Positions 25,631 through 33,923 of a stretch of 64,000 nt of DNA are shown here, piece by piece. The notes below the pieces were generated by a model. It had not been told where the DNA came from, searched no databases, and saw nothing but the letters and a program-made list of their open reading frames with translations. The DNA is taken from contig JAUHYW010000013.1 in assembly GCA_030426085.1 (NCBI GenBank), forward strand, positions 67,074 to 131,073, in the 5' to 3' direction. This DNA comes from a bacterium (GTDB lineage: Bacteria > Myxococcota_A > Bradymonadia > UBA7976 > UBA1532). Position numbers and translations under genes: made by a program. How positions within the stretch are numbered: the stretch's first letter is position 1; every line of letters starts with the position of its first letter.

Positions 25631-25647
25631 TCACGGGCCGCCCGTGA
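25631..25647 (-). terminator. Hairpin just after the MopE-type gene
   Basis: TCACGGG-CCG-CCCGTGA is a perfect 7-bp stem, lying 4 bases beyond the stop at 25652. No T-run follows, so it may be a weak terminator or an mRNA-stabilising hairpin. Two CCCGTGAAAT direct repeats lie next to it on the minus strand. Confidence 0.35.
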
Positions 25648-25651
25648 CCCC

Positions 25652-28600
25652 TCAGTCGGGGCAGATGTCGTCCACGTCCTCCGGGTGGGGCGAGGCCGCG
25701 GCCCCGGCGAGGTTGCGCACGAGCTGGCCCATGACCGCCTCGCCCGCCGCCTCGTCGTAGTTGCCGGTCACCATGATCACGACCCCCCCGCAGCGGGCGA
25801 AGCGCAGGACGCTCACGAAGCGCCCCGCGGTCGGGCTGACGCTGGTGGTCACCACCCGCCCGGGGGGCGCGCCGTCGAAGGTGGGGCGCACGAAGAGCGC
25901 CGGGCCCCGCTGGCCCGCGATGCGATCGGGCAGGCTGCGCAGGATGGGATCGGCCGCCGCCGCCGGCTCGACCTCCAGATCGAGCAGCCCCCCCTCGAAG
26001 CCGCCGCCGTCGACGGTCATCGGCAGCCAGCCCCAGGGGTCGGGCGCGCCCGCCCGGTACTCGTAGTCCGGCCCCCAGCCCGAGCCGAGCAGCGAGGCGC
26101 CGTCCCACTCGGTCACCAGCGCGCCGCCGCCGCGCACGTAGGCCTCGAGCGCCTCGCGGGTATTGACCGGCAGGGTGTCCCACGCCTGGGCCCAGCGCCC
26201 GAAGAAGATGACGGTGTACGGCGACAGGTCGGGCAGCGGGTCGGCGTCGATGACCTCGACCGCGAAGCCGCTGCCCGCCAGCCCGGCCGCCAGCCCGGTC
26301 GGGCCGAGCAGGCCGACCCGGCCCAGCGGCGCCGCCCGGGCCGGGCGGGCCCAGATCTGCCACCGGAACGGGGCCCCGCCCTCAGCGGCCCCGGGCATCG
26401 CTTCGTCCCCGCAGCGGGGCAGGCCGTCGAAGAGGCCCCACGACGTCGCGGTGGCCGGCGCCCCCAGACCCCGCCCGTCGAAGTCGACCGCGAAGTCGTC
26501 CGCCGCGCCGCAGTCGTCCTCGCCCTCGAGCCAGTCCCCGTCGGCGTGCAGCCGCCCCTGGCCCTCGGCCCGGACCTCGCCCCCGAGCAGGTCGCGGCGG
26601 GTGGCGGCCATCGGCAGCGCCCGCTGGCCGTCGTCGGCGCTGAAGCAGCTATCCAGATCGGTGCCGGTCGTGATCGTGCGGTACCAGGGCACGTCGTAGA
26701 ACGCGATGTCGACCACCGCCGGCCCGTCGGCCCCCCGCCCGCAGACGAAGCGCACGTCGTGATCGCCGTCGATCCGCCGCAGGCCGGGCCAGACGCCCTC
26801 GTAGTAGCCGGTCGGCGTGGGCCCCTGGAGGTCGGGGCCCCACAGCGTGCGCTGGTCGACCGGCGGCGCGCCGAGGCTGTTGGAGACCAGCGCCCAGCCG
26901 CCGCCGTCGGCCTCCTGATCGCAATAGATCGACTGCTCGACCCCGCCCGACCCCGTGATCAGGTAGGTGCCGCTGCCCCCGCCCGCCTGCCGGACGTGCT
27001 CGCAGCTCTCGAAGGCCTCGCACGAGGCCACCTCGTCCACCGCGCCGTCGCAGTCGTCGTCGAGCTCGTTGCACCGCTCGGCCGCCGGCGCCCCCGGCTC
27101 GGCGTCGCACACCGCCTCGCCGTCGGCGCAGACCCGGACCCCGTCCCGGCCGCAGGCCCCCTGGCCCACCGCGCAGGCGGCGCCCACGGCGTAGCCCTCG
27201 TCCACCTCGCCGTCGCAGTCGTCGTCCAGCCCGGTGCAGCGCTCCTCGCCGGGCGGGCCCGGCTCGCCGATGCAGACCACCGCGCCGCCTTCGCCGCAGG
27301 CCCGCTCGCCGTCCCGGGCGCAGACCCCCAGCCCCACCGCGCAGCCCCGGTCGAGCCCCAGGCCCTCATCGGTCGAGCCGTCGCAGTCGTCGTCGATGTC
27401 GTTGCACAGCTCGTCGGCCGGCGTGCCCCGCTCGGCGTCGCAGCGCAGGCCGCCGCCCGCGGCGCAGGCGAAGCCCCCTCGGGCCCGGCAGGCGCCGACG
27501 CCCACCTCGCACGCCGCCCCGAGCGGGAAGCCCTCATCGGTCGAGCCGTCGCAGTCGTCGTCGGCCCCGTTGCACACCTCGTCGACCGGCGCGCCCTCCA
27601 CCGCGTCGCAGGCCACGCCCCCGTCGGCGCAGACCCGCCGCCCCTCCGACCGGCACGCGCCCACCCCCGCCGCGCACGGCTCGCCGAGCGGGAAGCCCTC
27701 GTCGGTCGAGCCGTCGCAGTCGTCGTCGATGTCGTTGCACCGCTCCCGTTCGGGCTCGCCCGGCGTCGCGAAGCACACGACCGCGCCCGCGTCGCTGCAC
27801 ACGCCCTCGCCCACCGCCGCGCAGGCCCCGACGCCCTCCTCGCACGGATCGCCGTAGCCCAGCCCCTCGTCGGTGGCGCCGTCGCAGTCGTCGTCCCGCG
27901 CGTTGCACACCTCGTCCTCGGGATCACCCGCCACCGCGCCGCAGCGGGTGCCGCCCGCCGGATCACAGACCACCTCGCCGTCGCTGGCGCAGGCCCCCTG
28001 ACCCACGACGCACGGCGCACCCAGGCCGAAGCCCTCGTCGACGGTGCCATCGCAGTCGTCGTCGACCCCATTGCACACCTCGGGGGCCGGCGGCTGCTCG
28101 TCGATCACCCCGTCGCAGTCGTCGTCGACCCCGTTGCACACCTCATCGGCCGGCGGGCCCGCCACCGCGCCGCACGCCGCCCCGCCGTCCGCGCAGCGGA
28201 ACACCCCGGTCGCGGTGCAGGCGCCGACGCCCACCACGCACGCCTCGCCGACCCCGAAGCCCTCGTCGATCGCGCCGTCGCAGTCGTCGTCGAGCCCGTC
28301 GCAGACCTCGTCCCCCGGCTCGGCCTCGGGCACGCAGCGCGCCGCGCCGCCATCGCACACCCGGACCCCCGCCGCGCAGATGCCGGGCAGCTCGGTGCCG
28401 CACGGCCGCCCCGCGTCGACCGGATCCTCGTCCGCGCGCCCGTCGCAGTCGTCGTCGACCCCGTTGCACAGCTCGTCGACCGGCGCGCCCGGCTCGGCCT
28501 CGCAGACCATCACCCCGCCCCGGCAGAACGACTGCCCCTCGACCCGGCAGGCCCCGGTGCCCTCGATGCACGCGCCCGGCGGCACCCGCTCGTCGGTGGC

Positions 28601-29062
28601 CCCGTCGCAGTCGTCGTCGACCCCGTTGCACACCTCTTCCGGCGCCAGATCGTCGGGCAGGACGCAGTCCAGGCGGCGGGCCGCCGAGTCGCACACCAGG
28701 ACCCCCGGCGCCTCGCAGCCGCCCCGGCTGAAGGGGCACACCTCGCCGACCTGGGGCACGTTCTCGTCGTCGACGCCGTCACAGTCGTCGTCGACCCCGT
28801 TGCACTCCTCCGCCGGCAGGACGCAAGGGCCCGGCACACCGTCGACGCAGGCCCGGGTGCCCTGGCAGCCCCCGTCGACCCGGCACGGCACCCCGTCGCC
28901 TTCGCAGAGGGTCGCGTCACCCACCCCCACCTCGGGCGGCGGGCTCATGTCGGCCGACTGATCGTCATCGGAGTCGCAGCCGCCGAGCCCGACCAGCAGG
29001 GCGAGGCACGACAGCCATCGGGTGAGAGGTCGCACGGTCCGAAGATGGATCGATTCGTTCAT
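25652..29062 (-). CDS. MopE-repeat lipoprotein with fibrinogen-like and ThuA-like C-terminal domains
   Basis: 1136 aa from the ATG at 29062, lipobox GLGGC. From about residue 50 to 700 there are twelve units carrying CNGxDDDCDGxxDE, the repeat first named in the copper-repressible protein MopE and common in myxobacterial surface proteins. Next comes a fibrinogen-C-like start (CEHVRQAGGGSGTYLI, then CDQEADGGGWALVSN). The last 220 residues (from GRVGLLGPTGLAAGL, then YTVIFFGRWAQAWD) look like a ThuA or class-I glutamine-amidotransferase-like alpha/beta domain. It may bind sugars or metals at the cell surface. Domain names are by resemblance. Confidence 0.78.
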   Translation of the reverse strand: MNESIHLRTVRPLTRWLSCLALLVGLGGCDSDDDQSADMSPPPEVGVGDATLCEGDGVPCRVDGGCQGTRACVDGVPGPCVLPAEECNGVDDDCDGVDDENVPQVGEVCPFSRGGCEAPGVLVCDSAARRLDCVLPDDLAPEEVCNGVDDDCDGATDERVPPGACIEGTGACRVEGQSFCRGGVMVCEAEPGAPVDELCNGVDDDCDGRADEDPVDAGRPCGTELPGICAAGVRVCDGGAARCVPEAEPGDEVCDGLDDDCDGAIDEGFGVGEACVVGVGACTATGVFRCADGGAACGAVAGPPADEVCNGVDDDCDGVIDEQPPAPEVCNGVDDDCDGTVDEGFGLGAPCVVGQGACASDGEVVCDPAGGTRCGAVAGDPEDEVCNARDDDCDGATDEGLGYGDPCEEGVGACAAVGEGVCSDAGAVVCFATPGEPERERCNDIDDDCDGSTDEGFPLGEPCAAGVGACRSEGRRVCADGGVACDAVEGAPVDEVCNGADDDCDGSTDEGFPLGAACEVGVGACRARGGFACAAGGGLRCDAERGTPADELCNDIDDDCDGSTDEGLGLDRGCAVGLGVCARDGERACGEGGAVVCIGEPGPPGEERCTGLDDDCDGEVDEGYAVGAACAVGQGACGRDGVRVCADGEAVCDAEPGAPAAERCNELDDDCDGAVDEVASCEAFESCEHVRQAGGGSGTYLITGSGGVEQSIYCDQEADGGGWALVSNSLGAPPVDQRTLWGPDLQGPTPTGYYEGVWPGLRRIDGDHDVRFVCGRGADGPAVVDIAFYDVPWYRTITTGTDLDSCFSADDGQRALPMAATRRDLLGGEVRAEGQGRLHADGDWLEGEDDCGAADDFAVDFDGRGLGAPATATSWGLFDGLPRCGDEAMPGAAEGGAPFRWQIWARPARAAPLGRVGLLGPTGLAAGLAGSGFAVEVIDADPLPDLSPYTVIFFGRWAQAWDTLPVNTREALEAYVRGGGALVTEWDGASLLGSGWGPDYEYRAGAPDPWGWLPMTVDGGGFEGGLLDLEVEPAAAADPILRSLPDRIAGQRGPALFVRPTFDGAPPGRVVTTSVSPTAGRFVSVLRFARCGGVVIMVTGNYDEAAGEAVMGQLVRNLAGAAASPHPEDVDDICPD

Positions 29063-29117
29063 CCCGGTCAAAACTTTGCACTGATGGTGACATTCCGACC
29101 GGCGCCCGGATGCAGTG

Positions 29118-32100
29118 TCACGATCGAGCCCGTCTCCGCGCGCCGCGGCCAGCATAGAACCACAACCCGAAGCGCCGGTCGACCATCGCGCTCGCCTCCC
29201 GATCGTCGGGCACCGGCAGGCTCGTCGGATCGCGCACCGGCCCGAAGCGATCGGCGGTGCGGTCGCGGGGCGGCCACCACAGGTTGGCCCCCGGGTTGTG
29301 GGCCCGATCGTCCCGCCAGCGCAGCACCGCCTCGATCGGGAGCTGGTAGTCGTGGCGGGCGTCGAGCAGCTCGGCGACGACCGACGTGAACCACTCCCGG
29401 GCCACCCGGGGCGGCGGCACGAAGTACCACCGCTCGAGCCGGGGCGCCGCGTCGCGGGTGCGCCCGGTGACCACCGCCCGGACCACCTCGCCCGGCGGCA
29501 CGCCCACCGCCGACAGCGCCACCGCGCCCAGGAACCCCGGCAGGAAGTGCTTCTCGTCGGGCCGGGCCACCTCCAGGCAGCGCAGCGAGGTGCGCCGGTC
29601 GGGCGCGAGGTGGGGCAGCGTGCCGTGCAGCTCCACCGCCCGCCGCCGCCCGCCGGCGAGCGGCACGTCCAGCCGGATGGGGGGCAGCGCGTCGTCGATG
29701 TCGGCGAACTCCCCGCCCCGCCCCAGGCGCACCACCCGCCACTCGCCCAGCGGCGGCAGCTCCAGCGGATCGAGGTTGGCCCGCCACGTCTCGAGCACCT
29801 CCCGATCGCGGGCCCGGCGCACGTCGGCGAAGATGCCCACCGGGGCCTGCCCGGCCAGCGCCCGCCGGTGGAAGCCCTCGTCGTAGGCCGCCGCCGTCGC
29901 CTCGGGGTCGCCGACCCCCTGCCAGAACGCCTGCTGCAACAGATCGGCCCGGGCCCGGCGGTCCATCGACAGCGGCTCGTCGGGGGCCTCCTCCAGATCG
30001 GGGGTCGGGTTCTCGGCCAGCCCCAGCACGAAGCGGGCCCAGGCCTGCAACGGCGACTCCAGGAACCGCTGCACCGCGTACAGCGGCAGCCGCAGCGCGT
30101 CGGTGCTCGCCTCCTCCGAGCCGTCGGCCACCGCCAGCACCTGGGACAGCGCCTCCCCGGTCTGGGGGTCGAGCGAGGCCCGCAGCGCGCTCAGGTCGGG
30201 CAGGGTGCCCCCGGTGTGCTCTTGCAGGTGGGCCCGCAGCGCCCGGATGCGGGCCGCCCGCCGGGCCTCGAGGCCGATGGGGGCCAGCGGCTCGGTGGTG
30301 ATGTCGCTGTCGACCTCGGCCGCCGACGGGTCGTAGGCCGCCAGCGGGTAGCGCCGGGTCATCTGGCGCAGCGCCTCGGGGCCCACGTAGCCCCGCAGTA
30401 TGTATTGCAGCTCGCGCACGACCGGCGAGGGCTCCAGCGGCTCGCCGGTGGCCCCGTCCCGGGCCACGTACGACAAGAAGAGGTGCCGCCGGGCGGCGAG
30501 CAGCGTCTCCAGGAAGAGGTAGCGATCGCGCGCCGGGGGCGAGACATCCCCCGCCCGCCGCCGGGCCCGGCGCAGGTCGAGCGGGTTCTGCCGCTCCGGC
30601 GCGGGGAACTGCCCCTCGCCCAGCCCCAGCACGAACACCACCTCGAACGGGATCGCCCGCATCGGCAGCAGCGACGAGACCACCACCCCGTCGGCCTGAT
30701 GCTGCCCCCGCCAGCCCTCCAGCGCCCGGAGCTGCTGCCGGGCCATCTCCCGGGCCACCGCGAAGCCGACCACCTGCCCCTCGAGGTCGGCCGCCCGCAG
30801 CGTCTCGAACGCCCGCAGGCAGGCCCCCAGCGCCACCTCGTCGCCCACCCCGTCGGCCCGCACGTAGGTCGTCACCAGCCGGTGCAGGTAGATCGCCCAG
30901 TCGGTCAGGCTCATCTCGGCCGCCGCGCTCGCCCGGGCGTCGGCCACCAGCCGCCGGACCAGCGCCGTCAGCCGGGCCACGTCGGCCAGCCCGTCGGCCG
31001 GCGTCTCGAGCGGCAGCCACGCCCCGCCCTCGGCCGCGAAGATGCGGTCGTCGCCGCTGCGCTCGCCGGTGCAGAACGCGCCCAGGACCAGCCGCCGCAG
31101 GGCCTGATCCCAGTTGTAGACGTCCTCCTGGATGTAGGTCTCCGCCAGATCGGAGCGGTCGGCGCCGAAGACGATGCCCAGCCGCTCGCACCAGCCCCGC
31201 CAGCGCTGCACGTCCTCGGCGACCGCGCCCCCGATGGCCGGGTGGGTCAGCACCCCCATCACCTCGTCGAAGCCGAACTCGCCCAGCGGCAGATCGAGCA
31301 GCCGCTCGATGGCCTCGACCACCCGGCTCTGCCCGGCGAGGCTGCGGTCGATGATGTTGAACGGCAGCCGATGCCGCTCGCGGAAGATGCTCTCGATGTG
31401 GGTCAGGTAGGCCTCGCGGTCCTTGTCGGTGACCATGACCGCGATGTGGTGGAAGCGCAGCGGCGCCGCCGGATCACCCGCCTGATCGTCGCGGTGCACC
31501 AGCCGCCAGATCAGATCGGCGCAGATCTCGACCTCCCGCCGCAGATTGGGCGCGGCGATGAAGCGCACGCTGTCGTCCGCCGCGCCGTCCGCCGAGCGGG
31601 GCCGCTCGGGGGCCCGCACCAGGATGTCCCGCTGCATCTGCCCCAGCAGGCTGCGCTCGGGCCCCGGGGCCGGGTCGACGAAGCCGGCGGCGAACTCGCA
31701 CTTCGCCAGCTCGTTGAGCAGCCGGATGAACGCCCGCCCCGGCCGGCCCCACAGCCGCAGCGCCGGGGTGTCGCCGCTGCGGTCGAGGTCGAACGGATCG
31801 GGCCCCGCCAGCGCGTCCTCGCCCTCGCCGCCCGCGGCCTCGCCCGCCCGCACCCCCGCCTTCTCGCCCCGCCGGGCCCAGCCGTCGCGCAGCGCGCGCA
31901 GGCCGGTGGCGTCCACGTCCTCCCAGAACTCGAGGCAGGGGTTGATGGCATAGACGCACAGATCGGTGCGCTCGGCGAGCAGCCCGAAGACCTCGGCGAA
32001 GGCCGGCGCCACGTAGCTCAGCCCGAAGACGTGCAGATGCGCCGGCAGGTCGAGCCGATGCTGGAGCGCGTAGACCGCGTCGACCAGCATCATCCAGCGG

Positions 32101-32735
32101 GTCGTCGGCGGCGGCGCGGCGAACAGCGACATCTGCCCCACGTCGGCGTGCAGCGGGTCGCTCGGCGCCACCGGCGCCACCCGGGCCCGGGCCCTCTCGT
32201 CGAACAGCGCCCACCACAGCCGCCGCTGCCAGCGCTCGGCCCGGGCGTACTCGGTGCCCGCCAGCCCCGGCCCATCGCGCCACCGCCGCAAGAGCGGCCG
32301 GCGGGAGAAGCTGTACTCCTCGAACAGCCGGGCCACCTCGCCGGCGAGCTGCACCGCCCGCAGGTCGTGCTCGACCGGATCGTGGGCCACCTCGAGGTAG
32401 CTCTGCACCGCGTCGAGCCGCTCGTCGCGCACGAAGGCCGGGTCGCGCAGCCGCTTGAACAGCAGCAGGTGCAGGGCATCCCGGTCGAGGATGCGCACCC
32501 GACGGTCGGCCCGCAGGCAGCGCTCGGCCAGGAACCCCCGGAGCAGCGAGAACCGCAGGTTGGCTGCCACCCCGAGCTGCTCGGCCACCCGGAACCGCAC
32601 GAACTGCTCCACCGCCCGGTTGGGCACCACCAGCTCGACGGGCGTGAGGGGGTCGGCCTCCTGCGCGGCCTCGATGCGGGCGGCGAGCGGGGCGACGAGC
32701 ACGTCGAGCCGGTTGGAGTACGTCAGGTGCAGCAC
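29118..32735 (-). CDS. recC: Exodeoxyribonuclease V gamma chain (RecC)
   Basis: 1205 aa. I prefer the GTG at 32735, because the protein then starts MLHLTYSNRLDVLVAPLA, the expected RecC N-terminus; an ATG at 32789 would add 18 unrelated residues. Typical segments include ELVVPNRAVEQFVRFRVAEQ, PFNIIDRSLAGQSRVVEAI and EVVFVLGLGEGQFPAPERQNPLDL. RecC is the Chi-recognising subunit of the RecBCD helicase-nuclease that processes double-strand breaks. It is somewhat longer than E. coli RecC. No recB or recD lies on either side, unlike the usual recC-recB-recD order. Confidence 0.92.
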   Translation of the reverse strand: MLHLTYSNRLDVLVAPLAARIEAAQEADPLTPVELVVPNRAVEQFVRFRVAEQLGVAANLRFSLLRGFLAERCLRADRRVRILDRDALHLLLFKRLRDPAFVRDERLDAVQSYLEVAHDPVEHDLRAVQLAGEVARLFEEYSFSRRPLLRRWRDGPGLAGTEYARAERWQRRLWWALFDERARARVAPVAPSDPLHADVGQMSLFAAPPPTTRWMMLVDAVYALQHRLDLPAHLHVFGLSYVAPAFAEVFGLLAERTDLCVYAINPCLEFWEDVDATGLRALRDGWARRGEKAGVRAGEAAGGEGEDALAGPDPFDLDRSGDTPALRLWGRPGRAFIRLLNELAKCEFAAGFVDPAPGPERSLLGQMQRDILVRAPERPRSADGAADDSVRFIAAPNLRREVEICADLIWRLVHRDDQAGDPAAPLRFHHIAVMVTDKDREAYLTHIESIFRERHRLPFNIIDRSLAGQSRVVEAIERLLDLPLGEFGFDEVMGVLTHPAIGGAVAEDVQRWRGWCERLGIVFGADRSDLAETYIQEDVYNWDQALRRLVLGAFCTGERSGDDRIFAAEGGAWLPLETPADGLADVARLTALVRRLVADARASAAAEMSLTDWAIYLHRLVTTYVRADGVGDEVALGACLRAFETLRAADLEGQVVGFAVAREMARQQLRALEGWRGQHQADGVVVSSLLPMRAIPFEVVFVLGLGEGQFPAPERQNPLDLRRARRRAGDVSPPARDRYLFLETLLAARRHLFLSYVARDGATGEPLEPSPVVRELQYILRGYVGPEALRQMTRRYPLAAYDPSAAEVDSDITTEPLAPIGLEARRAARIRALRAHLQEHTGGTLPDLSALRASLDPQTGEALSQVLAVADGSEEASTDALRLPLYAVQRFLESPLQAWARFVLGLAENPTPDLEEAPDEPLSMDRRARADLLQQAFWQGVGDPEATAAAYDEGFHRRALAGQAPVGIFADVRRARDREVLETWRANLDPLELPPLGEWRVVRLGRGGEFADIDDALPPIRLDVPLAGGRRRAVELHGTLPHLAPDRRTSLRCLEVARPDEKHFLPGFLGAVALSAVGVPPGEVVRAVVTGRTRDAAPRLERWYFVPPPRVAREWFTSVVAELLDARHDYQLPIEAVLRWRDDRAHNPGANLWWPPRDRTADRFGPVRDPTSLPVPDDREASAMVDRRFGLWFYAGRGARRRARS

Positions 32736-32935
32736 CGCACCGGTTTCACACACCGCCGCGCACCTGACAAGGCGCGCGTGCCGGATCACCCGGCCTCGGG
32801 GCCGCGCCGAGGGCCGGGCGCGTCACCCGAAGGGCTGGACGGCGCAGGCGGCGAGCCGGGATGATCGGATCCCCTCGGGAGGCGACGTCCGCCCGGCCAT
32901 CGACGGCCGACGGGGCGACGGAGAGGAAGGCGAGC
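32736..32935. other. Divergent intergenic region
   Basis: 200 bp between recC (minus) and the lipoprotein gene (plus). It should contain promoters for both. The only site I can assign is GAGAGGAAGG at 32921-32930, the ribosome-binding site for the plus gene. Confidence 0.4.
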
Positions 32936-33814
32936 ATGAGGATCCTCGGGACACAGGCGGCGCTGGCGGTGGTGCTCGCGTGGGGCTGCGTGCCCGCCGG
33001 CGGTGGCGGGGGCGGCGGGTCGGCGGCGTGCCAGCCGGGCGACCTGCGGCTGTGCGAGTGCCCGGATGGCGTGGAGAGCCGCCGCCGCTGCGACGCGACC
33101 GGCGCGTACGGCCCGTGTCGCTGCGGCGACGCGGGGGCAGGCGACGCGGGCGACGCAGGCGATGGGGAGGGCGCCGACATGGGCGAAGACGACGGGGGCG
33201 GGTGCGCGCCCGACTGCGCCGACCGCGAGTGCGGGCTTGACCCGGTCTGCGGCGTCTCGTGCGGGGTATGCGACCTCATGGAGACCTGCGGCGCCGACGG
33301 CGTCTGCGCCTGCACCCCCGACTGCGGCGACCGCGTCTGCGGGCGGGACTTCGTCTGCTTCGCGTCGTGCGGCGAATGCGGCGCCGGCACCGTCTGCGAC
33401 GACGGGCAGTGCGTGCCCGGCCAGCCCCCGGTCATCGAGCACCTCTTCGCCTCGCAGGCGGCCATCGACCAGCGGTCCGGCGTCCAACTGACCGTCATCG
33501 CCGCCGACCCCGACGGCGACCTGGAGCGGGTCGACCTCGAGGCGATGGACGGGCAGGTCATCGGCACCTTCGAGACCTTCAACCAGCGCGGCTTCGACTA
33601 CACGCTGACCTGGCGCCAGGCCAACGAGCTCGAGCCGTTCCACTTCGACCGCGGCGGCACCCGGCGTACGTTCCGCATCCGGGTGCTCGACGCGCAGGGC
33701 TTCCACGACACCCACGAGCTCGAGTTCCGGTTCATCTGCGTGGTCAGCGCGTTGCAGACCCCCGCCTGCAACGGCGTCTGCCTCGCGCCCCAGGAGCCAT
33801 GCGACGAGATGTGA
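32936..33814 (+). CDS. Cys-rich lipoprotein
   Basis: 292 aa, ATG at 32936 after GAGAGGAAGG. The lipobox is LAWGC (Cys 18), followed by a Gly-rich linker. Residues about 25-60 hold CQPGDLRLCECPDG, then an Ala/Gly/Asp linker. Two short modules of the form CxPDCxDRxCGxDxVCxxSCGxC follow. The C-terminal about 130 aa look like a beta-sandwich (QLTVIAADPDGDLERVDLEA, TFRIRVLDAQGFHDTHELEF) resembling cadherin- or Ig-like folds. No enzyme motif is visible. Confidence 0.72.
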   Translation: MRILGTQAALAVVLAWGCVPAGGGGGGGSAACQPGDLRLCECPDGVESRRRCDATGAYGPCRCGDAGAGDAGDAGDGEGADMGEDDGGGCAPDCADRECGLDPVCGVSCGVCDLMETCGADGVCACTPDCGDRVCGRDFVCFASCGECGAGTVCDDGQCVPGQPPVIEHLFASQAAIDQRSGVQLTVIAADPDGDLERVDLEAMDGQVIGTFETFNQRGFDYTLTWRQANELEPFHFDRGGTRRTFRIRVLDAQGFHDTHELEFRFICVVSALQTPACNGVCLAPQEPCDEM

Positions 33815-33830
33815 AAGAACCCGGGACAGA

Positions 33831-33850
33831 AGGCGGGCACCCGCTCGCCT
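33831..33850 (+). terminator. Candidate terminator hairpin
   Basis: AGGCGGGC-ACCC-GCTCGCCT forms an 8-bp stem with one G-T pair, 16 bases after the lipoprotein stop. No T-run follows. Confidence 0.35.
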
Positions 33851-33923
33851 GGACAGACCACCCGGCGATGACTCACGCTCGTGATCGGCCGCCCGGTGGG
33901 GGTGCGCCGGGGGGAGGGGGGCG

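Noticed and set aside
25544-29389. Long plus-strand frame opposite the MopE-type gene
   Set aside because: Mirror of the CNGxDDDCDG repeats, with no independent features.
29115-32864. Long plus-strand frame opposite recC
   Set aside because: The minus frame is a clear RecC; the plus frame is Arg/Pro/Gln-rich and matches nothing.
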